A stretch of 64,000 nt of DNA, taken from an uncultured Paracoccaceae bacterium. Lineage in GTDB: Bacteria; Pseudomonadota; Alphaproteobacteria; Rhodobacterales; Rhodobacteraceae. How positions within the stretch are numbered: position 1 is the first letter of the stretch; each line of letters starts with the position of its first letter. The notes beneath the pieces are model-generated. The model saw nothing but the letters and a program-made list of their open reading frames with translations, had not been told where the DNA came from and did no database searches. The translations under genes were made by a program, and so were the position numbers. Positions 35,198 through 43,498 of this stretch are shown piece after piece. The DNA lies in contig CANNFQ010000005.1 of the NCBI GenBank assembly GCA_947503925.1, positions 124,001 to 188,000 of the forward strand, in the 5' to 3' direction.

Positions 35198-36118
35198 ATG
35201 CCTCTGACACGCAGACGAGTGATGCAAAAGGGAATAGCGGTGGCCCTTTCCGGCGCTATTCCCCAACATATTTGGGCGCAAACCACACTGCATGCGGGTG
35301 ACCGTACCCTTGATACCCTGAGCGATGGCAACCTTGTGCTTCCCAAGAGCTTTGCTTTTGGTGAAACCCTACCTGATGGCGCAGATGATATTCTGGCCCG
35401 ATATGGGATCACCGGCGATACGCTGACCCCCGATTGCAATGTCACCCTGTTACGCAGTAGCGATCGAACAGTCCTTTTTGATGTCGGGTCCGGTCAGGAA
35501 TTCATGCCCAGCGCAGGCAAGCTGATTGACGCGCTTGACGCGCTGGGGCTTGATGTGAGCGACGTTACCGATGTGGTCTTTACCCACGCGCACCCCGATC
35601 ACCTTTGGGGTGTTAGGGATGACTTTGGCGATCTGATGTTTCCTGACGCGACCTATCACATGGGACAGGGGGAGTGGGACTACTGGACCGACCCCGACAC
35701 AGTCTCGACCATCGATGAAGGGCGCGTGACTTTTGCAGTCGGGGCCAAGAACCGGCTTGATATGCTCGACGACCGCATCAGCCTCTTCGGGGATGATCAG
35801 GAGGTACTGCCCGGTGTTCTGTCGCGTCTGACGCCGGGGCACACGCCGGGGCATATGTCGTTCGAGGTGCAGATCGGCGGCGAAGCAGTGATGATCGTCG
35901 GGGATAGCATTGTGAACCATCACACCGCCTTTGAAAAACCTGCCTGGCTTTCTGGTTCAGATCAGGATCCTGAATTGGGTGCCCAAACCCGCCTTGCCTT
36001 ACTGGATCAACTCAGCACGGCGCAAATGCGGCTGATAGGTTTCCATTTACCTGGCGGCGGTTGGGGCTATGCAGAGCGGCTTGGTGACGGGTTTGTCTTT
36101 GTCGGTGAAGACACATGA
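35198..36118 (+). CDS. soxG: Metallo-beta-lactamase-fold protein, SoxG-like, Tat-exported
   Basis: 306 aa. The N terminus has a twin-arginine-like motif (TRRRVMQKG) and a hydrophobic stretch ending in IWAQ, indicating export. The metal motif THAHPDHLWG (His130, His132, Asp134, His135) is complete, followed by TPGHTPGH and GDS, so a dinuclear zinc hydrolase. Length and position match SoxG of Paracoccus, proposed to be a periplasmic zinc protein near the sox enzymes; substrate unknown. It overlaps the next gene (ATGA). A shared sox motif lies just upstream. Confidence 0.7.
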   Translation: MPLTRRRVMQKGIAVALSGAIPQHIWAQTTLHAGDRTLDTLSDGNLVLPKSFAFGETLPDGADDILARYGITGDTLTPDCNVTLLRSSDRTVLFDVGSGQEFMPSAGKLIDALDALGLDVSDVTDVVFTHAHPDHLWGVRDDFGDLMFPDATYHMGQGEWDYWTDPDTVSTIDEGRVTFAVGAKNRLDMLDDRISLFGDDQEVLPGVLSRLTPGHTPGHMSFEVQIGGEAVMIVGDSIVNHHTAFEKPAWLSGSDQDPELGAQTRLALLDQLSTAQMRLIGFHLPGGGWGYAERLGDGFVFVGEDT

Positions 36119-37062
36119 TCCGGTTTACTGCACCTCTGATCGCCATTTGCGCAACCACGGTACATGCAAACGAAAACATCGCGGATCAGTATCCAGGCTC
36201 ACCGCTTTATAGTGCGCCGGTTGAATTCATTCCCGGTGTGTTCAGCGCCATTGGCGCAACCGCCCCGCCCACCTACGAAAACACCGGCCATAACAATAAC
36301 CTCAGCTTCATTGTCACCGGCGAAGGTGTTGTCGTGATCAATGGCGGCGGTGCCTATGTACTGGCAGAAGCGCTGCATCAGGAAATCAAGGCTCGCACAG
36401 AAGAACCAGTTGTTCTGGTGGTCAATGAAAATGGCCAGGGGCATGCCATGCTGGGCAACTCATACTGGGCCAAGCAAAATGTGCCCATCATCGCGCACGA
36501 GGACGCCGCCGCAGAATTCGAAGAACGTGGGTTTCGCATTCTTGAAGCCATGCAGCAACTGAACAAGGACAAGGCCGAAGGCACGTTTCTGCAAGGCCCG
36601 ACCGAGACGTTTGCGGATGAATACATCCTCGAGTTGGGCGATTACCGCATTGAGGTGCGCTATCTTGGCCCTGCCCATAGCGCAGGCGATGTGGTCGTCT
36701 GGTTACCCCGTCAGGACCTTGTGATTGCGGGTGACATGGCCTTTCACGAACGCATGCTGCCGATATTCGAGGATACCTACACCCTTGATTGGTTGGAAAC
36801 CTGGGACACCGCATTTGAAGCGTTGAATGCCACCTATATCATACCCGGGCACGGGCATCCGACCAATATGGATCAGGTCCGGCGTAATACGAAAGGTTAT
36901 CTGGAATATCTGCGCGGCAAGATAGGCGAACACCTTGATAATGGTGGCGGCCTTGCGGAGGCCTATTACGTGGACCAATCGCCTTATGCACATCTGGACA
37001 CGTTCGAAGAACTGGCAACCAAGAATGCCGGGCGGGTCTATGAGCAGATGGAGTTCGAATAG
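36115..37062 (+). CDS. soxH: Metallo-beta-lactamase-fold protein, SoxH-like, altered metal motif
   Basis: 315 aa with a short signal peptide (about 1-18). The fold is metallo-beta-lactamase, but the HxHxDH motif is replaced by VVNENGQGHA (His ligands become Asn104 and Asn106). Other ligand positions persist: PAHSAGD, GDMAFHERM and IPGHGHPT. Length fits SoxH of Paracoccus. The family is called a thiol hydrolase/glyoxalase II relative. The missing His pair suggests a one-metal or non-hydrolytic role; whether this is family-wide cannot be checked here. Translationally coupled to the SoxG-like gene. Confidence 0.75.
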   Translation: MIRFTAPLIAICATTVHANENIADQYPGSPLYSAPVEFIPGVFSAIGATAPPTYENTGHNNNLSFIVTGEGVVVINGGGAYVLAEALHQEIKARTEEPVVLVVNENGQGHAMLGNSYWAKQNVPIIAHEDAAAEFEERGFRILEAMQQLNKDKAEGTFLQGPTETFADEYILELGDYRIEVRYLGPAHSAGDVVVWLPRQDLVIAGDMAFHERMLPIFEDTYTLDWLETWDTAFEALNATYIIPGHGHPTNMDQVRRNTKGYLEYLRGKIGEHLDNGGGLAEAYYVDQSPYAHLDTFEELATKNAGRVYEQMEFE

Positions 37063-37234
37063 CTTGGGCAACGACCATTAACGGATGCTGAAGCAAACGG
37101 TGTGTCAGCATCTCACCAACCCAAAGCCATCGGGATCGATAAAGCTCAATCAGTTTTTCCAGCATGTTCAGGCTCCTCTTAACTATGCAGGGGCCAACAA
37201 AACATGCCGTTTTGAACCTTGATGCAGGTCAACC

Positions 37235-38455
37235 TTACTGCGCTGCGACAGGCAAACGCGCAAGTTGGCACTGCGCCCAAAGCGTCTCAAGCGCGCCGAC
37301 AAGATGTTCGATATCCGCGTCCGAATGGACGGGCGACGGGGTGATCCGCAAACGCTCTGTCCCTTTGGGCACCGTGGGGTAGTTGATCGGCTGGATATAG
37401 ATGCCGTAGTCGCGCATCAGGATATCGGACAGGTATTTGCATTTCACCGGATCCCCGACCATCACCGGAATGATGTGGCTGGGGTTGTCCAGATGCGGGA
37501 TGCCGATTGCGTCTAGCCGCGCGCGCAGTTTGGCCACTTTAGCCTTTTGCGCGGCGCGTTCAGCCCGGCTGGATTTCAGATGCCGGATGGAGGCGGTCGC
37601 GCCAGCGGCCACGGCCGGTGGCAGTGCTGTGGTAAAGATGAATCCGCTCGCAAAGGACCGGATGAAATCGCAGAGGTTGGCCGAAGCCGCGATGTAGCCA
37701 CCCATGACGCCAAATGCTTTGCCAAGCGTGCCTTCGATCACGGTCAACCGATCCATCAGACCTTCGCGCTCTGCTATCCCGCCGCCGCGTGGACCGTAAA
37801 GCCCCACGGCGTGAACCTCATCCAGATAGGTCATGGCGCTGTATTTATCGGCCAGATCGCAAATCGCGGCGATGGGCGCGATATCGCCATCCATCGAATA
37901 GACGCTTTCGAATGCGATGAGCTTCGGGCGGTCCAACGGCTGCGCCGCCAGCAGTTCTTCGAGATGCGCAAGATCATTGTGCCGCCAGATCTGCCGATCT
38001 GCCTTCGAATGGCGGATGCCCTCGATCATGCTGGCGTGGTTCAGCGCGTCGGACAGCACCAGACAGTCCGGGATTTTCGCGGCCAGGGTTCCAAGGGCGG
38101 CCCAGTTGGACACGTAGCCGCTGGTGAAGAGCAAGGCCGCTTCCTTGCCATGGAGGTCCGCCAATTCCGCCTCGAGCAGCACGTGGTCATGCGTTGTGCC
38201 AGAGATGTTGCGCGTCCCGCCCGCACCAGCGCCAACCTTGTCCAGCGCGTCATGCATCGCCGCCAGCACATCGGGATGTTGGCCCATGCCAAGATAGTCA
38301 TTGGAACACCAGATCGTCACGTCACCAGTGTCGTTGCCGCGATTGGTTGCGTTTGGAAAGCTGCCGCAATGCCGTTCCAGTTCAGCAAACACGCGGTAAT
38401 TGCCCTCGTCTTTCAATTGCGACAGGGCTGCCGCGAAAAATCCGTTATAGTTCAT
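37235..38455 (-). CDS. hemA: 5-aminolevulinate synthase
   Basis: 406 aa. PLP enzyme condensing glycine and succinyl-CoA to 5-aminolevulinate, the first step of haem synthesis in alphaproteobacteria. Marks: [24 protein letters not shown] (substrate loop), [15 protein letters not shown] and the PLP lysine in [14 protein letters not shown] (Lys246). It begins 8 bases after the DUF302 stop and is the last gene of the minus-strand sox cluster, so its supply is tied to Sox cytochromes. It may be a second isozyme (hemT-like) next to a housekeeping copy elsewhere. Confidence 0.95.
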   Translation of the reverse strand: MNYNGFFAAALSQLKDEGNYRVFAELERHCGSFPNATNRGNDTGDVTIWCSNDYLGMGQHPDVLAAMHDALDKVGAGAGGTRNISGTTHDHVLLEAELADLHGKEAALLFTSGYVSNWAALGTLAAKIPDCLVLSDALNHASMIEGIRHSKADRQIWRHNDLAHLEELLAAQPLDRPKLIAFESVYSMDGDIAPIAAICDLADKYSAMTYLDEVHAVGLYGPRGGGIAEREGLMDRLTVIEGTLGKAFGVMGGYIAASANLCDFIRSFASGFIFTTALPPAVAAGATASIRHLKSSRAERAAQKAKVAKLRARLDAIGIPHLDNPSHIIPVMVGDPVKCKYLSDILMRDYGIYIQPINYPTVPKGTERLRITPSPVHSDADIEHLVGALETLWAQCQLARLPVAAQ

Positions 38456-38463
38456 TGTTGTCC

Positions 38464-38895
38464 TTATCCACCCACGGCGTCTTGCGCGATTGCGTCCAAA
38501 AGCATCTGGACCTTTTGCATTTCACCGTCCGGGTAGGTCCGATAGCCGACCATGACCGCGTCGTCGCGTTCAGTGACAAAGATCCCGTAGGGACAATGGG
38601 CGATGTTCATCAGGTCAGCCTCCATCACCTCGCGCGAGATTTGGGCAGAGCAGAACAGAAAGATATCGGCGGCTTCAAACAGTTTCACATCGCTGCCGAC
38701 ATCCGTGGCGGTACGGTTCAACATATCGCCGGTGTGGCTCACGTAATCGATGACCAGGCCCTTGCCGATAATCGCGTTTTCCACCGCAAAAGTCGCGTCA
38801 TCAAAACTGCCATCGAAAGGGTATGTCACAGGCTCCTGCCCCATGACGGGGGTCGCGGCCAAACCAAGAAAGGCACAGGCAAATAGATGTCTCAT
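38464..38895 (-). CDS. Secreted DUF302-domain protein
   Basis: 143 aa from ATG 38895, preceded by GGAGGAAATGAC. Signal peptide (1-19, ending PVMGQ). DUF302 core: [57 protein letters not shown] and [12 protein letters not shown]302 proteins are small periplasmic or cytosolic proteins of unknown role, often near sulfur and electron-transfer genes. Conserved Cys residues in FLFCSAQ and AHCPYG could bind metal or haem; that is inference. It lies between soxF and hemA. Confidence 0.88.
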   Translation of the reverse strand: MRHLFACAFLGLAATPVMGQEPVTYPFDGSFDDATFAVENAIIGKGLVIDYVSHTGDMLNRTATDVGSDVKLFEAADIFLFCSAQISREVMEADLMNIAHCPYGIFVTERDDAVMVGYRTYPDGEMQKVQMLLDAIAQDAVGG

Positions 38896-38935
38896 GTCAT
38901 TTCCTCCTTTGCCGAGTTTTACGCAGAAAAGCATG

Positions 38936-38963
38936 GCGGGCCCTGATCAAAATCAAGGCCCGC
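38936..38963 (-). terminator. Weak hairpin between soxF and the DUF302 gene
   Basis: Arms GCGGGCC (38936-38942) and GGCCCGC (38957-38963), extended by four more base pairs past one mismatch, with a 4-base loop. On the minus strand a four-T tract follows shortly after the stem. It could reduce read-through into the DUF302 and hemA genes without blocking it. Confidence 0.4.
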
Positions 38964-38969
38964 ATGATT

Positions 38970-40232
38970 CTAGCCAAACATGTCCGCAACAATTCCGTCG
39001 TACCAACCGACGGATTCCTGATAGGTGGCGGCACGCAGATCATCGCTTTCGCCGGTCTGGCTGATGAACCCATCAACCTTTGCGATTTTCTCTTCCGTGG
39101 CCTCATAAGTGGCGCCGACCTTCACCCCATCCTCTGTATTGATCAGGGACCAGCATGTATTGGCGAAACGTGCAGGGAACACTGTTGAGCCGGTCAATGC
39201 GCCACGCACTGCATTCGCGCACACCTTGGCCTGGCTGTTGGCTGAGAAGCCGGATTTTGGCATGTCGCCCTGTGCGGCTGCATCACCCAGAACATGGATG
39301 TTTGCATCCATCTTTGAGGACATATCGGCGGCATTCACAGGTGCCCAATTGCCTTCGGTGATGCCTGCGATCTCTGCAATGCGCCCGGCCTTCATGGCGG
39401 GGATTACATTGCAAACGTCGACATTGTTCACGTCACCATCAATCGACAGTGTCATCGCGGTCGGATCAACGGACACGTCTGCGCCGCCGAAATCGGGACC
39501 AACGCGTTCGATCATACCAGCGTAGTGATCGTTCCAGCCTTCCTCGAACAGGCCCTGCTTTGAGAACTTCTCTTTCGGGTCGGCAATCAGGATCTTGGCC
39601 GTCGGGTTCGCCTCTTTCAGTGTATGCGCCACCATCGAGATACGTTCATAGGGGCCCGGTGGGCAGCGATAGGGGTTTGGCGGCGCAACCATCGCGTAGG
39701 TGCCGCCCTGCGGCATCGCCATGATCTGCGCCTTCAGCAGCTCAGTCTGCGAGCCGCCCTTATAGGCGTGCGGCATCGCGTTTTGCGATGACAGATCCCA
39801 ACCCTCAACAGCTCCGTCAACGAAGTCGATACCGGGCGACAGGATCAGGCGGTCATAGGGCAGGCTTGCACCACCTGCCAGCGTAACGGTCTTGGCATCC
39901 CGATCAACGCCAACGGCCCAATCATGGACCACGTTGATCCCATAGTCTGCAGCAAGCGTGCCGTAGCTGTGGCCCAGCGATTGCATGTCGCGATAACCGC
40001 CGAGATAGAGGTTTGAGAAAAAGCAGGTGTAATAGGTGCGCGTCGGTTCAACCAAGGTGACATCAATTGCGCCTTCGCTGTCCTTGGCGATGTAGCGCGC
40101 CGCAGTAGCGCCACCCGCACCGCCGCCGATAATAACCACACGGGGTTTGCCTTGCGCGCGCACCATGGGTGCCGCCAACAAGCCCGCGGTCAAAGCCGCT
40201 GATCCAAGGAACGTCCTTCTGTTGTAAGTCAT
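38970..40232 (-). CDS. soxF: SoxF, flavocytochrome c sulfide dehydrogenase flavoprotein subunit
   Basis: 420 aa from ATG 40232, with a GGGAGGAAAG site. Tat signal (NRRTFLGSAALTAG). FAD motif GGGAGGATAARYIAKDS near residue 37, then redox Cys in TYYTCFFSNLY and Cys in PYRCPPGPYE, the disulfide pair of the FccB family, and a C-terminal NTCWSLINTEDGVKVGA. The family oxidises sulfide and passes electrons to cytochrome c; in Paracoccus SoxF accelerates Sox activity by reactivating SoxYZ. It follows soxE. Confidence 0.93.
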   Translation of the reverse strand: MTYNRRTFLGSAALTAGLLAAPMVRAQGKPRVVIIGGGAGGATAARYIAKDSEGAIDVTLVEPTRTYYTCFFSNLYLGGYRDMQSLGHSYGTLAADYGINVVHDWAVGVDRDAKTVTLAGGASLPYDRLILSPGIDFVDGAVEGWDLSSQNAMPHAYKGGSQTELLKAQIMAMPQGGTYAMVAPPNPYRCPPGPYERISMVAHTLKEANPTAKILIADPKEKFSKQGLFEEGWNDHYAGMIERVGPDFGGADVSVDPTAMTLSIDGDVNNVDVCNVIPAMKAGRIAEIAGITEGNWAPVNAADMSSKMDANIHVLGDAAAQGDMPKSGFSANSQAKVCANAVRGALTGSTVFPARFANTCWSLINTEDGVKVGATYEATEEKIAKVDGFISQTGESDDLRAATYQESVGWYDGIVADMFG

Positions 40233-40256
40233 TCTTTCCTCCCATTTTCGCATCAG

Positions 40257-40955
40257 TTATTCGATGCTTTCAAAATATGCCGCGAGCGCAGCAATCTCTT
40301 CATTCGACAGGCGGCCCGCCATCATCTGCATGACAGGATGGGCACGCACGCCGTCCTTGTAGGCGTGCATCACGACGACGAAATCCTCTGCCGGCCAATT
40401 GGTGATGGCCGGGATGCCATCAGTCGCGCCGCTGGCCTGATGGCAGGATGTGCATTCCCCCGAAAGGTATTCGCCATAGGCAGGGTCACCGATGATCGCC
40501 AACACTTCGGGCGCGACCTCATGATCCACCGCCGCAGCGGTTGGTGCCGCTTCTGGAATGTTGCCCGGGCTGGCCGAAAACTGGCGCAGATAGGCCAGCA
40601 GATCGTCGCGGTCTTTCTGGTCATCAAATCCCCGAAAGCTCATGCGGGTCTTGGACACGAGCCTGCGCGGGTTTTCGATAAAGTCGTCAAGCGTGTCGTA
40701 GGTCCAGATCAACCCGCCACTGGCAGCACGCTGCATGCCTTCGGAATAGCGATAGTCTTCTGCCACACCAGCAGGGCGGTCAAAAATGTTGTTCAAGTGC
40801 GGGCCAATGCGGTCGCGCGCGCCCTCGCCAATCTGGTGGCATCCGCGACATTGCCTGAACAGGGCCTCACCGTTTTCCGCGTCGCCACCAACCTCTGCCC
40901 AGCTAGTGCCCGCGGTGCACAACAGCACCATGAGGAAAAACCGCTGCCACATCAC
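40257..40955 (-). CDS. soxE: SoxE, diheme c-type cytochrome
   Basis: 232 aa with a signal peptide (ending SWAE). Two haem motifs, CRGCH and CTSCH. A Met ligand candidate lies in VSKTRMSFRG and another in VMQMMAG. SoxE pairs with the flavoprotein SoxF as the cytochrome subunit of the flavocytochrome c-type complex. It overlaps soxD (ATGA) and lies 24 bases before soxF. Confidence 0.92.
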   Translation of the reverse strand: MMWQRFFLMVLLCTAGTSWAEVGGDAENGEALFRQCRGCHQIGEGARDRIGPHLNNIFDRPAGVAEDYRYSEGMQRAASGGLIWTYDTLDDFIENPRRLVSKTRMSFRGFDDQKDRDDLLAYLRQFSASPGNIPEAAPTAAAVDHEVAPEVLAIIGDPAYGEYLSGECTSCHQASGATDGIPAITNWPAEDFVVVMHAYKDGVRAHPVMQMMAGRLSNEEIAALAAYFESIE

Positions 40956-42226
40956 TCTTCAAAACTCTCTAGATAGGCAATCAGGGCGGTGATGTCGGCC
41001 TCTTCACGAACACCACGGAATGTCATCTTCGTTCCGGGCATCGTGCCGCGTGGGTCGGCAAGAAACGCTGCAAGGTTTTCAGCCGTCCACACTTCGCCTG
41101 CTGCATTCGCCTCTTGGAACACGTTGGAATAGCGGAACCCGTCGACCGAACCTATCGTGCGCCCGACCATCCCGTTCAGGGCCGGACCCGTGCGGTTGCT
41201 GGCACCTTCCCCGACCTGGTGACAGGATTTGCACTGTCGAAATGCGCCTTCGCCTGCGGCAACAAGTGCGGGATCTGGACCACCGGCGTCCTCTGAGGTC
41301 GTGGCCACGGCGGCGTCATCTGATGCCGAAAATACCGGGCCGTCCCCGGTGGTGGCATGGTTCATCACTGAATCGCCGCCGCCCTCTGGCGTCACGTCAA
41401 GGAAGGTCGCGCGCATTGTGATTTCAACGGTTTCCTTGCAATTCGCCATGCAAGGTTCTGCCCGCCACTCAGCGTATTCAAGCTCTGGACGGTCATCGAC
41501 GACGAACCCATCGCTATTATACATCTCGACATCGGTGAAGTTTTCGTGGCTCAGCTCAAAGTCGTCGTCGACCAGATCATTGGAATAGAGGATGTATGCG
41601 ACAATGGCGTAAGTTTCGTCAGGCGTCAGTGTCCCGGCCTCGCCAAAGGGCATGGACCGGTTGATGTAATCCCAGGCTGTTGACAGATGCGGCCAGTAAG
41701 ACCCGACCGTCTTGACCGGGTCCTTATCGGCGAGCGTGTCGAAACCGCCTGCAAGAACGGGCCAGTTCCCAACGCCTTCGGCGAAATCACCATGGCAAGT
41801 GGCGCATTTTTCAACAAATACCTCTTCCCCTGTCCATACATCGCCGCGCCCTTCCGGCAGGCCCCGCCCGTCCGGCAGAACATCGACGTCCCATGCGGCA
41901 AGCTCTTCTTCCAATGCCGCGCGCCCAAGCTCATAGGTGCCGTCAATCACCGGTGCGGGCGCCGTCAGACTGCCTGCGGTATTGGCGGCATCCGCTGCAA
42001 TTTGTTGAAGCGCGTCACGCTCTGACATGAGGCGCGCAGCCTCCGCCGCAGCTGCTTGCGCCTCTGCACTTGTGCTGGCTGCTGTCGCTTCGACCTGTTG
42101 AACACGGGTTTCCAGCGTTTCAATTGTCTGTGCACCGTACTGCCGTGACGACAGGCCATATGCCAAGCCAAGACCAAGTGCAGTGAACCCAAGCGCAGGG
42201 ACAAAAAGGTTAAGAGACTTCGACAT
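40952..42226 (-). CDS. soxD: SoxD, diheme c-type cytochrome subunit of sulfane dehydrogenase
   Basis: 424 aa. An N-terminal hydrophobic helix (LFVPALGFTALGLGLAYG) exports or anchors it, then a coiled-coil/alanine-rich linker. Two haem motifs, CATCH and CKSCH, lie in the middle and C-terminal thirds, with Met-ligand candidates MPFGEAG and MPGTKMTFRG. An extra CMANC pair may form a disulfide. SoxD forms the SoxCD hetero-oligomer that removes six electrons from the SoxY-bound sulfane. Its start overlaps the soxC end. Confidence 0.94.
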   Translation of the reverse strand: MSKSLNLFVPALGFTALGLGLAYGLSSRQYGAQTIETLETRVQQVEATAASTSAEAQAAAAEAARLMSERDALQQIAADAANTAGSLTAPAPVIDGTYELGRAALEEELAAWDVDVLPDGRGLPEGRGDVWTGEEVFVEKCATCHGDFAEGVGNWPVLAGGFDTLADKDPVKTVGSYWPHLSTAWDYINRSMPFGEAGTLTPDETYAIVAYILYSNDLVDDDFELSHENFTDVEMYNSDGFVVDDRPELEYAEWRAEPCMANCKETVEITMRATFLDVTPEGGGDSVMNHATTGDGPVFSASDDAAVATTSEDAGGPDPALVAAGEGAFRQCKSCHQVGEGASNRTGPALNGMVGRTIGSVDGFRYSNVFQEANAAGEVWTAENLAAFLADPRGTMPGTKMTFRGVREEADITALIAYLESFEE

Positions 42227-43484
42227 TCTCGGCGATCCCTTCTTCGTTCACAAACCAGGTTTGGATGCAGTTGTTGTGGTAGACCGCGTTTTCGCCGCGC
42301 ATGTCGCGCAGCTGATCCTTGGTCGGCTGGACATAGCCGGTTTCGTCAATCGCGCGGGATTGCAGCAGCATCGGGCTGCCGTCCCATTTGGTATCCAGAT
42401 AAAACCGGGTCAGCGCCTTTGTGTCGCCTTGCTTGCCCAGGCGCGCGGTTTCCCATGTGATCCCGCCGTCCTTTGACACATCGACACGGGTGATCTGCCC
42501 ATGGCCGGACCAGGCCAGGCCAGAAATTACCAGCGGACCTGATCCATGCGTGATCGGCATCTGCGGGCTGGGTGAGGTGATGACGGATTTTGCGTCCATC
42601 ACCCATGTCCATTTGCGCGCGATGCCGTTTTCATAGACGTCGGTGTATTTGGATGTTTCTTCGCGGCTTTCCACGGCCATGTCGGTGACTTCGACACGAC
42701 GCAGCCACTTCACCCACATGTTGCCTTCCCAGCCGGGTACGACCAGCCGCACGGGGTAGCCGTGTTCCATCCGCAGCGCTTCGCCATTGGCCTTGAACGC
42801 CACAAGCACGTCATCGAGTGCCTTTTCCATCGGGATTGAACGCCCGTTGGACGATGCGTCGGCCCCTTCGACATAGACCCATTTGTCGGAAAGATCGCCT
42901 GCGGCTTCCAAACCCGCTTCACGCAGCAGCGTGCGCAGTGGGATGCCCGTGTATTCCATGTTGTGGATCATGCCATGGGTGAACTGTGCGCCGTTCAACT
43001 GCGCACCAGCCCATTCCATGCCGGTATTGGCCGCGCATTCGCAGAAATACACGTGGTTTTCCCGCGGGAACCGCTCCAAGTCGGCATAGCTAAAGATCAG
43101 CGGGCGGTCGACCAGCCCGTTGATCATCAGGCGGTAGTCTTCCTTGGACAGTTCAATCGCGCCAGAATGGTGGCGTTCAAACGCGCAGCCTTGCGGCGTG
43201 ATGGTGCCGTCCAGTGCGTGGATGGGCGTGAAATTGATTGATGAGATGGGGGATGCCGTCAGCCATTCCACATTGCGGCGCACAACGTCGCTTTCAAACT
43301 TGATCGGCAAGCCATAGGGCGTTTCATCAACGCCAGCCCCTGTATAGGATGCCCAGTCCTGCAGCTCCGTGATCTTGGGGTCGGGCGTGCCTTGTGCTGC
43401 CGCCCCGCCCGCGACGGAGCCTGCCGCAATCGCGGCACTGCCACGCAGAAACGCGCGTCTTGAGGGCTTGAAGAATTCATCCAT
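42210..43484 (-). CDS. soxC: SoxC, molybdenum subunit of sulfane dehydrogenase
   Basis: 424 aa from ATG 43484, chosen for the AGGAGACC ribosome site; the ATG at 43502 lies inside the soxB overlap. Tat signal (SRRAFLRGS). Sulfite-oxidase fold: the molybdenum-ligating Cys lies in YFCECAANTG (residues 148/150), followed by HGYPVRLVVPGWEG and KWLRRVEV. With SoxD it oxidises the SoxY-Cys-sulfane outer sulfur. Its stop overlaps the soxD start. Confidence 0.95.
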   Translation of the reverse strand: MDEFFKPSRRAFLRGSAAIAAGSVAGGAAAQGTPDPKITELQDWASYTGAGVDETPYGLPIKFESDVVRRNVEWLTASPISSINFTPIHALDGTITPQGCAFERHHSGAIELSKEDYRLMINGLVDRPLIFSYADLERFPRENHVYFCECAANTGMEWAGAQLNGAQFTHGMIHNMEYTGIPLRTLLREAGLEAAGDLSDKWVYVEGADASSNGRSIPMEKALDDVLVAFKANGEALRMEHGYPVRLVVPGWEGNMWVKWLRRVEVTDMAVESREETSKYTDVYENGIARKWTWVMDAKSVITSPSPQMPITHGSGPLVISGLAWSGHGQITRVDVSKDGGITWETARLGKQGDTKALTRFYLDTKWDGSPMLLQSRAIDETGYVQPTKDQLRDMRGENAVYHNNCIQTWFVNEEGIAENVEVS

Positions 43485-43498
43485 TGCGACTGGTCTCC

